64,000 bases of DNA from UBA11358 sp049517655 (GCA_049517655.1 JBEKRQ010000002.1:434001-498000); one strand, 5' to 3'. Shown: positions 25,159 through 34,708, counted from the first letter of the stretch. The notes: generated from the sequence alone by a model not told the origin. Numbers and translations are program-made.

Positions 25159-26949
25159 TCAGGGAACGTTGGCCGGAATGGTGAGATAACTCAAGACGAA
25201 CTGATAAAGCACCGGCGGAAACACGAAGGCCCACCGCTCGCCGTCGAGTGTCATGGCGGCCAATGCGGTTTGGGCAGTGGGAATCTCCGTGCCAAAATCC
25301 ACTGTGTTCTTTGTGCCGTTTTTAAGCTCGACCGTGATTTGTAAATTATCCGGCTTGAAACCGTATGACGCGGCGTTAGTTGCGTCTGGAGCGATCCAGC
25401 CGGCAGCGGTGAGTTCGCCCAGCCTGTGCATGGTTTCCTCGATGGCCGGCGGGTTGATGATGCCCTGGGAGCCGGGCGCAAGCGACCATTTGTTCGGCCC
25501 GTTGTGGACGAACTGCCGCGTCTTGCCGTTTTGATGCAACGTAATCTGTGCCACGTCGTTTTCCGTGAAATTCCAAATGCGACGCTCGCGGAATTCCCAG
25601 CCCGCTTCAGGCAGGCGATTGAAATCTTCCAAGGTCACGTCGTAAACAAAATCCTCGTCCGCGCGCCGCACAAAAACCTCCTTATCTTGCGTCGCGCCGA
25701 ACAATAATTGCGCGATGACGGCGTTGGTATCGCCAGCCGTCGAAAGCAAGGTAATTTGAAACGTGTTCGTCGCCAGTCCATAGGCCGGCAAATCCGGCGC
25801 GGTCACAACGTCCTTGACGAATTCCGCGACGCGCAGGCCGGCGAGGGTTTTGATGAATTGTTGCACGCTCCCGGTGTCCGCCGGGAATTTTTCTCCAACC
25901 ACGCGCCAGTCATTCGTGCCTTGCCGCTGCAAGGTGAAATTATTCCGGCCTCGCATTTCAATTTCGGCGATGGGAGCGGACAATTCGAGCAAATAGGGAT
26001 CGCGAAAATCATTCACCGTGCCACGCCACGGCGACAAAGGTTCTTTGGCGGTCGTCGCAATGGCGTTCCAACCTTCACGTTTGGCATAGACTTGTGATGC
26101 GTCGTTTGTGGGACTTTTGCCGATATGAATGGCGGTCGTAAAGTTCGTGCCGCAACCCAGCCACAAATCAATGTCGGCGGGTTGCAGTCCGAGTGCGCTG
26201 AAATCCGCCTTCGTGTCGTCACTGATGAATTGCGAAAGGCCGGCGGTTTGCAAGCGTTGGAGCGCCTCAATGATCCGGCTATTGTCGGCGCGCGCCAGAA
26301 GCGGTCGGGTCATGCGCCAGAGATGATTCGTGGCATCACAGTGGAGTTCGATGACCTTCGTGCCGTTGGTCAGGACAATCCAATCGGGCGTGCTGCCGTT
26401 GAAATTTACCAGCGCTGTGTCACGCCAATCATTGGCCGAGTGCGGAATGAATTTGAGCCAATCCGCGTCTGCCACGAACGCGCCGTCAATGCCGACAACG
26501 CGCAGAAAAACCTGGTCGCCGGGTGAAGTTTTATTGCCGACCTGAAGATGCCAGCGTTGGCCGCCGGCTTGTTCGACCACGAGGGAAATTTGTGGCGGCT
26601 CGAAACCGTATTCCGCATCAGCATTACGTTGTTTGCGAAGCTCGCCGGCGCTGATGCGGGTGGCGGGTGCAAGTTTTTGGAGCGTGTCGAGCAGAGCTTC
26701 GACGGCGGCGGACTGCGCGGGGTATGAAATGGGTTTGGTCAGCAGCCACGCGCCGTTCGTGCGGTCGGCGCGAATCTCAAGCGCGTTGGCGGGAATGACC
26801 TGGACGCTGGTGACGGCATTCGGGCGCAGACCCGGCAGGATGCAGGACGATTCCGCAATGGGTGGCCGCAGGAAATGTTGAAAAACAAAAATGAACGCGA
26901 ACAATGCCGCGGCGATGACAAACCAAATCCAGGTGTTTTTCGAGTTCAT
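25159..26949 (-). CDS. DUF4340 domain protein of the Gld-type ABC operon
   Basis: About 596 residues with an N-terminal membrane helix (TWIWFVIAAALFAFIFVFQ) followed by several repeats of the DUF4340 fold. Those include PNAVTSVQVIPANALEIRAD, AAVEALLDTLQKLAPAT, DKEVFVRRADEDFVYDV and similar strands. The frame is open upstream to 27123, but the ATG at 26949 overlaps the GldG stop as TAATG and begins the membrane helix, so it is chosen. DUF4340 proteins usually accompany GldG-type ABC systems and are thought to be their periplasmic partners. The exact role is unknown. Confidence 0.88.
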   Translation of the reverse strand: MNSKNTWIWFVIAAALFAFIFVFQHFLRPPIAESSCILPGLRPNAVTSVQVIPANALEIRADRTNGAWLLTKPISYPAQSAAVEALLDTLQKLAPATRISAGELRKQRNADAEYGFEPPQISLVVEQAGGQRWHLQVGNKTSPGDQVFLRVVGIDGAFVADADWLKFIPHSANDWRDTALVNFNGSTPDWIVLTNGTKVIELHCDATNHLWRMTRPLLARADNSRIIEALQRLQTAGLSQFISDDTKADFSALGLQPADIDLWLGCGTNFTTAIHIGKSPTNDASQVYAKREGWNAIATTAKEPLSPWRGTVNDFRDPYLLELSAPIAEIEMRGRNNFTLQRQGTNDWRVVGEKFPADTGSVQQFIKTLAGLRVAEFVKDVVTAPDLPAYGLATNTFQITLLSTAGDTNAVIAQLLFGATQDKEVFVRRADEDFVYDVTLEDFNRLPEAGWEFRERRIWNFTENDVAQITLHQNGKTRQFVHNGPNKWSLAPGSQGIINPPAIEETMHRLGELTAAGWIAPDATNAASYGFKPDNLQITVELKNGTKNTVDFGTEIPTAQTALAAMTLDGERWAFVFPPVLYQFVLSYLTIPANVP

Positions 26950-28433
26950 TATTTTCTCCGCCGCAGCCAGACCAACCCGCCGAGCACCAGCACACCGCCG
27001 GGCAACGCGCCCAGCAACAGCCAGCGGACATTGCGCTGTTGCACCCGAGTTATCATGAGCCGGAATTCGACAACGGGACGCGGCCCGATGCCTTCGAGCA
27101 AGGTTGGGCGATCGAGCAACCAATTGACCGCGTAGCCGACGAAATCGCGATTTGCGCCGGATTCAATTTGACGGTTGTCTAGGAACAACGAATCACCCGC
27201 AACAACGATGCGCATGCTGCCGCGTGGGTTGGCGACGCCCTTGACCGGATTTTGTTCCACCGCCGCCATCAAGGGGTAACGGTTCGGTGGCAGGCCTCGT
27301 TCGCCCACGAGCACGGAATTAGGGCCGGAGAAGGCAAGCTCTTCCACCTTCAGCACATCGGCGGATGGATTTTGCCGGCTTATGCGGCTGACGGGCCGCG
27401 GCAAAATCAATTGCAACGCGAGTTGTGTGAGCGGATTGACAACGGGATGCTGGCTGAAGTTTAGGACGACCACGTCCTGGCCGGAAATCGTGTGTTCCGG
27501 GTCTCGCACCACGTCGGCGCCGACGTTTACATCCCATTGCTTGAGGATGTCTTCAATGCCGGTCGGTTCTCGAATGGAAGAATAGTCCAGCAGCACCAGC
27601 AGCCGTCCGCCTTGCGAGAGATAGTGGTCCATTTTTTGCAGTTCGAGATTTGAAAATATCATTCTTGGCCCCGCGATGATGAGCAGGTTGCAATCCGCCG
27701 GCACGGGATTGTCGCCAAACAATTCAAGCGGCTGCGCTTGAATGTAGTTTTGTTCCAAAATGGCGGCGAATTTCAGGTAGCCGGTTTCGCCGTTGTCGGT
27801 GAGCGACGGTTCGCCATGGCCTTGCAGAAAATATGCATTGAACGGCTTGGGATTTGTGACGGCAAGCAGCATGGAGGTGAACATCATCTCGCCGCGAAAC
27901 GCGACGGGTTTGCGCTGGAATTCGAGCTGCCTCTGATCGTGATTTTTGGCCGGCATCTGTTCGAGCGTGAATTGCGTCAGCGCGTCGCCGTTGGCAACTT
28001 TGACGTGCTTGTCGCCGGCATCGAAGATGATCAGGTTTTTGTCTGTAGGCGCGTTGAGCTTGTATTGTTCCTTGATTTTTTGCGCTTCGCCGGCGTCACG
28101 CACGTAATCCACGGTCCTCACGGAAATGTTCGGGTTGACCGAGCGATACTCGTTCAACAACGCGACAATGGTTGGGTAGAAATCATCCTGCCTGTCGTAG
28201 TACAATGTCACGGTGATGTGGTTTGTCAGCGAATGAAGAACATTGACAGTGCGCGGGGATAATTCGACGCGCGTCTGCGAACTGAGATAAAATCGTCTGG
28301 GGAAAAGTCCGCCGAGATAATTCACCATCACCATGACGGCCAGCACCAGGACGATTCGCACAACCACGTCGAAGCCGATTTTCCATCGGCGGCCTGGCAA
28401 AAAACTGGGTTGGGGCTTTGGATGGGTCGCCAT
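26949..28433 (-). CDS. GldG-family ABC transporter auxiliary protein
   Basis: The 494-residue protein has a membrane helix at each end (VLVLAVMVMVNYLGGLF near 30 and LLLGALPGGVLVLGGLVWL near 470). Between them is the GldG/IFT52-like periplasmic domain with ELSPRTVNVLHSL, AYFLQGHGEPSL and NLLIIAGPRMIFSNLELQ. It works with the permease and ATPase encoded upstream. Related systems act in gliding (Bacteroidota) or in general envelope transport; nothing here proves gliding. It lies 1 base after the permease gene and overlaps the DUF4340 gene. Confidence 0.9.
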   Translation of the reverse strand: MATHPKPQPSFLPGRRWKIGFDVVVRIVLVLAVMVMVNYLGGLFPRRFYLSSQTRVELSPRTVNVLHSLTNHITVTLYYDRQDDFYPTIVALLNEYRSVNPNISVRTVDYVRDAGEAQKIKEQYKLNAPTDKNLIIFDAGDKHVKVANGDALTQFTLEQMPAKNHDQRQLEFQRKPVAFRGEMMFTSMLLAVTNPKPFNAYFLQGHGEPSLTDNGETGYLKFAAILEQNYIQAQPLELFGDNPVPADCNLLIIAGPRMIFSNLELQKMDHYLSQGGRLLVLLDYSSIREPTGIEDILKQWDVNVGADVVRDPEHTISGQDVVVLNFSQHPVVNPLTQLALQLILPRPVSRISRQNPSADVLKVEELAFSGPNSVLVGERGLPPNRYPLMAAVEQNPVKGVANPRGSMRIVVAGDSLFLDNRQIESGANRDFVGYAVNWLLDRPTLLEGIGPRPVVEFRLMITRVQQRNVRWLLLGALPGGVLVLGGLVWLRRRK

Positions 28434-28434
28434 T

Positions 28435-29187
28435 TTATTTCCAGCGCCGGCTTTCCACCACGCGCAGGGTTAAAAACAAAAAAAACAGTGTGAGGCTCAC
28501 GTAAAAAATCACCGTGCGCGTGTCCACCACGCCGCGCGTGAAGTCGTCCATTTGTTTGAACAAATTAAAATAGAGCAGCAGTTGCGCTGGCCACTGTTCC
28601 GTTGCCGGAATCACTTGTGCCAGATACGCCACGATCAGCAAAAACACTCCGGCGGCCAGACTGATCATCGCCGCCACCACCTGACTGCGTGTCAGCGAAG
28701 ACGTGAAACAGCCTATCGCAAGAAACAGGCAGCCGCTCAAAAAAATTCCCAGATACATTCCACCCACCATGCCCGCGTCCAGGGCATTCGTTTGATTTGT
28801 GAAATGTGCCACGATGAAAAGGCACGCGAGCGTTGGCAGCCACATAACCATGTAAAAAATCAATGCCGCCGTGAATTTCGCCGCGACCACCTGCAAATCG
28901 CGCACGGGTGTGGTCATCAGCGTTTCGTAAGTGCCGGAGGCTTTTTCCAAGGCGAACAGCCTCATCGTGATCACCGGCGTCACGAGAATTACAACGACCC
29001 AAAACAACATGCTGTTGAAAAATAATTCCGTGACCGGCATTGAAAACGGATTGCTGCCAAGGTTTCTGATCAACATCACAAAACTTGAGCCGATCAAAAA
29101 TGTGACCGCCGCGATGACAACGTAACCGGTGATGGAAAGGAAAAACGCCGCCAATTCCCGGCGCATGAGCGTCCAGAAAATTTTCAT
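28435..29187 (-). CDS. ABC transporter permease (GldF/NosY-like)
   Basis: The 250-residue ABC-2 type permease has six membrane helices. It starts MKIFWTLMRRELAAFFLS, which is typical for this group, and the loop MRLFALEKASGTYETLMTTPV is the family's cytoplasmic coupling segment. The frame ends in a basic tail (VVESRRWK). It is the middle gene of the ATPase-permease-GldG set. The export substrate is unknown. Confidence 0.92.
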   Translation of the reverse strand: MKIFWTLMRRELAAFFLSITGYVVIAAVTFLIGSSFVMLIRNLGSNPFSMPVTELFFNSMLFWVVVILVTPVITMRLFALEKASGTYETLMTTPVRDLQVVAAKFTAALIFYMVMWLPTLACLFIVAHFTNQTNALDAGMVGGMYLGIFLSGCLFLAIGCFTSSLTRSQVVAAMISLAAGVFLLIVAYLAQVIPATEQWPAQLLLYFNLFKQMDDFTRGVVDTRTVIFYVSLTLFFLFLTLRVVESRRWK

Positions 29188-29248
29188 TCGCCTTCCTCCC
29201 CTGTCGCGCCGTAGCGAAGCGAAGGCGGATCGAATTTGAGAAACGGGT

Positions 29249-30214
29249 TCATTCGCCTTCCTCCTCCTCGTTCGGCTTCGTGACCTGCACGTAAATGTCT
29301 TCCAGCGAATGGCGGTTGCGTGTCAATTCGCGCAATACCCAGCCGTGTTGCAACGCCAGTGTGAAAATGATCGGACGCAAATCCAATCCATCACGCGGCG
29401 TCAGGGTGCAGTGTTGAAATTCATCTTCGCCCGCCGATATGGTGAAATGTTCGATCTCCGGCACTTGCGACAAACATTCGCGCAGCGCGTCGGGCGGTGC
29501 GGCAAGCTCAACGATGGTTTGACCGCTCCCCGCCATGAGCCGTTGCAAATTTTCCGGTGTGTCGGCGGCGAGAATTTTACCGTTGTGCATGATGAGCATC
29601 CGGTTGCACATCATTTCCGCTTCGGGAAGAATGTGTGTTGAAATCAGCACCGTGTGCGCCTGGGCGAGATTCTTGATCAATTGCCGCACCGTGCGAATCT
29701 GATGCGGGTCGAGGCCGATGGTCGGTTCATCAAGGATGAGCAATTCCGGATCGTGCACCAGCACGTCCGCCATTCCCACGCGCTGCCGATAACCTTTCGA
29801 CAATTGCCCGATGATGCGTCGGCCCATATCCGCCAATCCGCATTGTTCCATCACCGTGTTGACGCGCTCGCGCAAACGCCGCTGGCCAAGGCCCTTGAGC
29901 CTCGCGCGAAATTTCAAGTATTCGCGCACGCGCATTTCGGGATAAAGCGGATTGTTCTCGGGCATGTAACCAATTCGCCGCCGCACCTCCGCCGATTCGT
30001 GGAACACGTCGAAGCCCGCGACGCGCACCGTGCCGGATGTCGCCGGCATGTAACACGCAAGAATCCGCATCGTCGTGCTCTTGCCCGCGCCGTTTGGGCC
30101 AAGCAGACCGGCGATTTCGCCGCGAGCGACCGTGAACGAAATGTCCGCAACCGCCGGGCGACCCGCATAGCGTTTCGTCAAGTTCGTCACTTCAATCATC
30201 ACGTTATCGTTCAT
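29249..30214 (-). CDS. ABC transporter ATP-binding protein (GldA-like)
   Basis: About 321 residues. Walker A is GPNGAGKS, the signature region LSKGYRQRVGMADVLVHDP, and Walker B LLILDEPTIGLDP; the switch His lies in VLISTHILPEAEMM. A C-terminal regulatory domain of about 90 residues follows. The frame is open to 30313, but the ATG at 30214 (MNDNVMIEVTNLTKRYAG) gives the standard start. It is the first gene of the operon. Its last codons and the permease start codon region share a 17-base direct repeat (29248-29264 and 29183-29199), a small duplication that separates the two genes. Confidence 0.94.
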   Translation of the reverse strand: MNDNVMIEVTNLTKRYAGRPAVADISFTVARGEIAGLLGPNGAGKSTTMRILACYMPATSGTVRVAGFDVFHESAEVRRRIGYMPENNPLYPEMRVREYLKFRARLKGLGQRRLRERVNTVMEQCGLADMGRRIIGQLSKGYRQRVGMADVLVHDPELLILDEPTIGLDPHQIRTVRQLIKNLAQAHTVLISTHILPEAEMMCNRMLIMHNGKILAADTPENLQRLMAGSGQTIVELAAPPDALRECLSQVPEIEHFTISAGEDEFQHCTLTPRDGLDLRPIIFTLALQHGWVLRELTRNRHSLEDIYVQVTKPNEEEEGE

Positions 30215-30342
30215 CGAAGCCTCACGGAGTTTAGCCTGAAAATCATGATTTCGGCCAACAAAAACTCCACCCCGAAGCAACTGCGTGTTTCTATAAACAG
30301 GCAAATCCGGCATAAGATGCGTTCAAAATTTCATATGCCGGC

Positions 30343-31824
30343 TTGACTTTGCCCCCTTGTCCGCGCAAAAGCAATTTCAAGGTGCCTCCGCCATTTGAAA
30401 ATTTTTATGCCGTTTGGCGAATGCCTCCCGGTGCGGCAGCTCTTTTGCGCGATGCAAACGATATGCCACCCGAGCGTTTACTCCAATCCATTTGGCGGCA
30501 TCAATGCTTGCGCCGCGACCAGCTCAAAACTGCGGATGGAAAAACCGTTCGCGTTTTGCATCCCGGTTTTGCCAGCGTCGAAGGCGGGCCGGATTTTCGG
30601 GGCGCAGTCGTTCAAATTGGCGACGGTGCGCCGCGTTCCGGCGACGTGGAAATTGACCTTCGCGCCAGCGGCTGGCGCGCGCACGGTCACGACCGTAACC
30701 TGAATTTCCAGAACGTCCTGCTTCACGTCGTTTGGGAGGACGCGCGGCAACCCGCGAGCGCTCCTGCAGTCCTGTCACTTAAAAATTCGCTCGATGCGCC
30801 CCTGGACGAACTCAGCTTGTGGCTGGGAAACGAGTCGCCGCGCGCGCTGCCCGAAAATTTGCGCGGCCAATGTTGCGCGCCGTTGTGTGAATTGAGCGAA
30901 TCACAACTGACCGAATTGTTGCGCGAAGCCGCACGCGTTCGCCTTCAAGCCAAGGCCGCGCAATTCTCCGCACGCGCGCGGCATGTTGGTTGGGAACAAT
31001 CGCTTTGGGAAGGACTGTTTCGCGCGCTCGGCTACAAACACAACGTCTGGCCGATGCAAAGTCTGGCTGAATCCCGTTTGCGTTGGGCAAACGGAGCGAA
31101 TTCAGTGTTTATGATGCAGGCGCGTTTGCTCGGCATGAGTGGCTTGCTGCCGGCGGAATTGACTCGCGCGGGGAAAAGCGCCGACGGCTACGTGCGGCAG
31201 CTTTGGGATTGCTGGTGGCGCGAACGCGAGGGATTCAGCGACTGCATTTTGCCGCGCTCGGTCTGGAAATTTCACGGACTGCGCCCGGCGAATCATCCCC
31301 AACGCCGGCTCGCTCTTGTTGCACATTGGATCGCATCCGGTGATCTCGTTCAAAAACTGGAACGCTGGTGTGCCGCCGGAGTGCCAGACAAATCCCTGCT
31401 GGTTTCGCTGCGCGGGATTTTTGAAGTGGAGCGTGACGAATTTTGGTCGTGGCACTGGACATTCCGGTCGGCCCGTTTGAAGAAGCCGCAGCCGCTGCTG
31501 GGTGATGCGCGCGTGACGGATTTGGCGGTCAACGTGATTTTACCGTGGCTTTGGACGCGGGCGGTCGAAGGTAAAAACGGAAAATTTCAGCGCCTCATCG
31601 AACATCGTTATTTTACGTGGCCGCCCGCCGGGGACAATTCGGTTTTGCGTCTGGCGCGACAGCGTTTGCTCGGAGTCGGGAAACACTGCGCGTTGCAAAG
31701 CGCCGCCGCGCAGCAGGGCTTGATGCAAATCGTGCGCGATTTCTGCGGGTGTTCGAACGCCGTGTGCGAGAATTGCCGTTTCCCGGAATTGGTGCGCGGC
31801 TGGCACGGACGGATGGCTACTTGA
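30343..31824 (+). CDS. DUF2851 family protein
   Basis: The 493-residue protein carries the DUF2851 signatures ERLLQSIWRHQ, VLHPGFASVEGGPDFRGA, GDVEIDLRASGWRAHGH and NVLLHVVWE, and later LWEGLFRALGYKHN and LPWLWTRAVEG. A Cys cluster near the end (CGCSNAVCENC) could bind metal. The function of the family is unknown. The listed start is TTG; an ATG at 30421 lies inside the aligned N-terminus, so the upstream start is kept with doubt. It is divergent from the ABC operon and converges on infC, with which it overlaps by 8 bases. Confidence 0.88.
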   Translation: MTLPPCPRKSNFKVPPPFENFYAVWRMPPGAAALLRDANDMPPERLLQSIWRHQCLRRDQLKTADGKTVRVLHPGFASVEGGPDFRGAVVQIGDGAPRSGDVEIDLRASGWRAHGHDRNLNFQNVLLHVVWEDARQPASAPAVLSLKNSLDAPLDELSLWLGNESPRALPENLRGQCCAPLCELSESQLTELLREAARVRLQAKAAQFSARARHVGWEQSLWEGLFRALGYKHNVWPMQSLAESRLRWANGANSVFMMQARLLGMSGLLPAELTRAGKSADGYVRQLWDCWWREREGFSDCILPRSVWKFHGLRPANHPQRRLALVAHWIASGDLVQKLERWCAAGVPDKSLLVSLRGIFEVERDEFWSWHWTFRSARLKKPQPLLGDARVTDLAVNVILPWLWTRAVEGKNGKFQRLIEHRYFTWPPAGDNSVLRLARQRLLGVGKHCALQSAAAQQGLMQIVRDFCGCSNAVCENCRFPELVRGWHGRMAT

Positions 31825-32506
31825 TTTCGAGTTTTGCGAACGGATCGTTCACGAAACCGCCGGATTTTTGTCCGGGCAATTCTTGTGCTGGAGCCGGGTG
31901 ATTATTTACCGGTATTGTCGCGTGACCACCTTCAATTAGCCGTGGATTTTTGGCGCGTTTGTTGCGTGGGAGAGGGCTGACCATCACGTTGATGCCGCGG
32001 CCCATGCGTTTCGGCTCAAAATCGGGATGGCCGTAAGCCGCAATGTCGGCGAGAAATTTGTTGACGACTTGAAATCCGAATTCCGTGTGCGCCATTTCGC
32101 GTCCGCGGAATTTCAGGACGACTTTCACCTTCATGTCCTCGCACAGGAAATCAATCGCGTGGCCGACTTTCACGCCAAGATCGTGCGGGTCAATGCGCGG
32201 GCTGAGTTGGATTTCTTTGACAGTCGAGGCGTGCTGATGCTTCTTGGTTTCCTTTTCCTTCTTGGCCTGTTCGTAACGGAATTTGCCAAAGTCCACCAGC
32301 CGGCAAACCGGCGGCGTGGCTGTGGCGGCGATTTCAACAAGATCCACGCCATGCTGCCGCGCCATGGTGAGCGCCTCGTTGAGTGGAATGACGCCGAGTT
32401 GTTTGCCGTCCACTCCAATGACCCGGACTTCGCGGGCGCGAATTTTGCCGTTGACCCGGACAAACGAAACGGGGGAAAAACTGCGTGGAGAAAAAGGGCG
32501 GCTCAA
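31817..32506 (-). CDS. infC: Translation initiation factor IF-3
   Basis: IF-3 binds the 30S subunit and proofreads start codon choice. The N-domain begins RVNGKIRAREVRVIGVDG, followed by the linker KFRYEQAKKEKETKKHQ and the C-domain with KEIQLSPRIDPHDLGVK and VVLKFRGREMAHTEFG. A C-terminal extension of about 45 residues (after MVSPLPRNKR) is Pro/Gly-rich and unusual. There is no ATG; the frame opens with TTG at 32506, and an in-frame ATT lies at 32539. AUU starts are known for infC autoregulation in other bacteria, so ATT is possible. rpmI and rplT, the usual neighbours, are not next to it. Confidence 0.94.
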   Translation of the reverse strand: MSRPFSPRSFSPVSFVRVNGKIRAREVRVIGVDGKQLGVIPLNEALTMARQHGVDLVEIAATATPPVCRLVDFGKFRYEQAKKEKETKKHQHASTVKEIQLSPRIDPHDLGVKVGHAIDFLCEDMKVKVVLKFRGREMAHTEFGFQVVNKFLADIAAYGHPDFEPKRMGRGINVMVSPLPRNKRAKNPRLIEGGHATIPVNNHPAPAQELPGQKSGGFVNDPFAKLEIK

Positions 32507-32640
32507 GACACCCTCATCGGTTGTGGCATAACTGTAAATTTTCGCATCAAGCAGACTGGCACGGCCAGTTCAAATCCTGCGCACTTTTAAGCGTTTCCGG
32601 CCGCGTATGCAAGCAAATAATTGGTGACAGATTCAAAAAA

Positions 32641-33900
32641 TCACGGTCCGATTTCAACGGCTTTAAGCGCGGCTTCATGGATTTGCTTCACTGGAACTTT
32701 TGCCCGCGCCGCCCGTTTTTTGCATGATTCAAATTCCGGCGCGGTTTGAACCACTTTTCCGTTGAGCCGGCCAATTTTCACGGCGACAGTGCCAAACGGC
32801 GTTTTGACTTTTATGAATTCGCGCCGCAGTTTGCGCCGTTCCGCCACTGTCCGCCGCACGCCAAACGCGCTTGTCTCGCGTAAAATCATTTCACTGAATT
32901 TGTCCGCGTCGGCCTCTGCGCACAGGACTGCGAGCAACACGCCGGGCCGGTTTTTTTTCATTTGAATCGGCGTGTGGAAAACATCCAGCGCGCCGGCGGC
33001 AAAGGCCTGCTCCATGAAATGGCCGAGGATTTCCGCGTTGATGTCGTCAAGATTTGTTTCAAGCACCGTGATGCGGTCCGTTTCCCAGTCCAACGCGCCG
33101 GTGACTTTGGGCTTTGGGCTTTGGACTTTGGTCTCGGTGCCGAGCACCGCTCGCAACACATTCGGCCTGGTTTTGTTGTCGCGCGAACCGAGGCCAAAGC
33201 CGATTTTTTTCGCAACCAAATTCTGCATCGGCCCAAAGCTCTCAGCAAATTCGGCAAGCAACGCCGCGCCGGTGGGCGTGACCAATTCATGCGGTTCGTC
33301 ACACTGCGTCACGCCGATGCCGCGCGTGCCGAGAATCGCCAATGTCGCCGGTGCGGGAACAGGAAAGCGTCCATGCTCACAATCAATCCAGCCGGTACCT
33401 TCAATGACCGGCGAGGCAAGCACACGCGGTCTGCCGAGCATTTCAAGCGCGATGCAAGCGCCGACGATGTCCAGAATCGAATCCACTGCGCCGACTTCAT
33501 GGAAATGCACGTATTCCGGCGGCAAGCCATGAATTTTCCCTTCGGCACCGGCGATGCGTTGGAAGACGGCAATGGACTTTTTCTTCACCCACGGCGACAA
33601 TTTACTTTTGGTAATGAGCTTCTTGATTTCGGCAAACGTCCGGTTCCCGCCGTAATGATGTTCGTGTCCATGCCCGCGCACTTCGCACTTCGCACTTCGC
33701 ACTTCTTCGAGATGCACGTCAAATTTAATCCCTTCGATGCCGGTTTTTTGTTTGCGCGCGATGTGCAAGTGATGGCCGCCGAGCCTCAATTTTTTCAACT
33801 CGCGCTCCAATTTTCGCGCGTCCACGCCCAAATCAATCAGCGCGCCGATGAACATGTCGCCGCTGATGCCGCTGAAAATGTCAAGATAAAGCGTTTTCAT
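32641..33900 (-). CDS. larC: Nickel-pincer cofactor biosynthesis protein LarC
   Basis: LarC inserts nickel into the pyridinium dithiocarboxylate pincer nucleotide used by lactate racemase and relatives. The 419-residue protein starts MKTLYLDIFSGISGDMFIGA, a family hallmark, and has VHFHEVGAVDSILDIVGA and ETNLDDINAEILGHFMEQA. It is encoded in one frame, unlike the frameshift-split larC of Lactobacillus. A His-rich segment GHGHEHHYGG near residue 78 may bind nickel. Two heptamer repeats lie within the gene (33103-33130 and 33678-33705), both in variable loops. The ATG overlaps the larB stop by 4 bases. Confidence 0.94.
   Translation of the reverse strand: MKTLYLDIFSGISGDMFIGALIDLGVDARKLERELKKLRLGGHHLHIARKQKTGIEGIKFDVHLEEVRSAKCEVRGHGHEHHYGGNRTFAEIKKLITKSKLSPWVKKKSIAVFQRIAGAEGKIHGLPPEYVHFHEVGAVDSILDIVGACIALEMLGRPRVLASPVIEGTGWIDCEHGRFPVPAPATLAILGTRGIGVTQCDEPHELVTPTGAALLAEFAESFGPMQNLVAKKIGFGLGSRDNKTRPNVLRAVLGTETKVQSPKPKVTGALDWETDRITVLETNLDDINAEILGHFMEQAFAAGALDVFHTPIQMKKNRPGVLLAVLCAEADADKFSEMILRETSAFGVRRTVAERRKLRREFIKVKTPFGTVAVKIGRLNGKVVQTAPEFESCKKRAARAKVPVKQIHEAALKAVEIGP
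33103..33130. repeat. Heptamer repeat inside larC
   Basis: Four units of the form GRCTTTG (GACTTTG, GGCTTTG, GGCTTTG, GACTTTG) run at 33103-33130. They encode the low-complexity stretch KVQSPKPKV in a loop of LarC. Confidence 0.75.
33678..33705. repeat. Heptamer repeat inside larC (second)
   Basis: GCACTTC is repeated four times without change at 33678-33705. It encodes VRSAKCEVRG, just before the His-rich segment of LarC. Confidence 0.85.
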
Positions 33901-34679
33901 GTTTGCGATGCCAATGCATTGATTTGACTTGCGGCATATCCGGCACCGAAGCCGTTGTCAATATTCACAACCGTCACACCGCTGCCGCAACTGTTCAACA
34001 TGGCAAGCAGCGCGGCCAGTCCGCCGAAACTTGCGCCGTAACCGACACTCGTCGGCACGGCAATCACCGGCTTGGAAACCAAACCCGCGACAACACTTGG
34101 CAGCGCCCCTTCCATTCCGGCAACAACAACCAACACGTTCGCGCTTTGAATCGCTTCGAGATGCGGGAACAGCCGATGCAAACCGGAAACGCCGATATCG
34201 CGGATACGCTCGACTCGATTGCCCATGATTTCCGCCGTCACCGCCGCCTCCTCGGCCACCGGCAAATCGCTCGTGCCGGCGCAAATGACGGCGATGAAGC
34301 CGGCATTTTTTGGCAAAGGCTTTTTCCCGATGGTCACGCAACGCGCAAGCCGGTGATGAACGGCGTGTTTGAATTTTTTACGGAGCGCGCGGGCATGTTC
34401 GGGTGTGACACGGGTCACGAGCACGCGCTGTTCGCGTTCCAAAAGTCTGGACGCAATTTTGACAACCTGCCCCGGCGTTTTGCCGGAACCGAAAATCACT
34501 TCAGGAAAACCCTTGCGCAATGCGCGGTGCATGTCCACCTGCGCAAAGCCCAGGTTCACGACCGGCGCGGATTGAAATGCGCGCATGACTTTTTCGCGCG
34601 GGATTTCCCCGGCGCGGAACGCCTCCAAAAGTTTTATGGCTTCACCGGTTGTCACAAGGGCAGCATGGCTTTTCCGCAC
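33897..34679 (-). CDS. larB: Nickel-pincer cofactor biosynthesis protein LarB
   Basis: LarB carboxylates and hydrolyses NaAD, the first step to the nickel-pincer cofactor. The 260-residue protein has the PurE-like C-terminal domain: AVICAGTSDLPVAEEAA, VVVAGMEGALPSVVAGL, PVIAVPTSVGYGASFGG and NIDNGFGAGYAAS. The N-terminal domain has EVIFGSGKTPGQVVKIA. It overlaps larC by 4 bases (ATGA). The sulfur-inserting larE and any client enzyme such as larA are not in the window. Confidence 0.95.
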   Translation of the reverse strand: MRKSHAALVTTGEAIKLLEAFRAGEIPREKVMRAFQSAPVVNLGFAQVDMHRALRKGFPEVIFGSGKTPGQVVKIASRLLEREQRVLVTRVTPEHARALRKKFKHAVHHRLARCVTIGKKPLPKNAGFIAVICAGTSDLPVAEEAAVTAEIMGNRVERIRDIGVSGLHRLFPHLEAIQSANVLVVVAGMEGALPSVVAGLVSKPVIAVPTSVGYGASFGGLAALLAMLNSCGSGVTVVNIDNGFGAGYAASQINALASQT

Positions 34680-34708
34680 AAAATTGGAAACGGGATATTT
34701 TAATGAAA

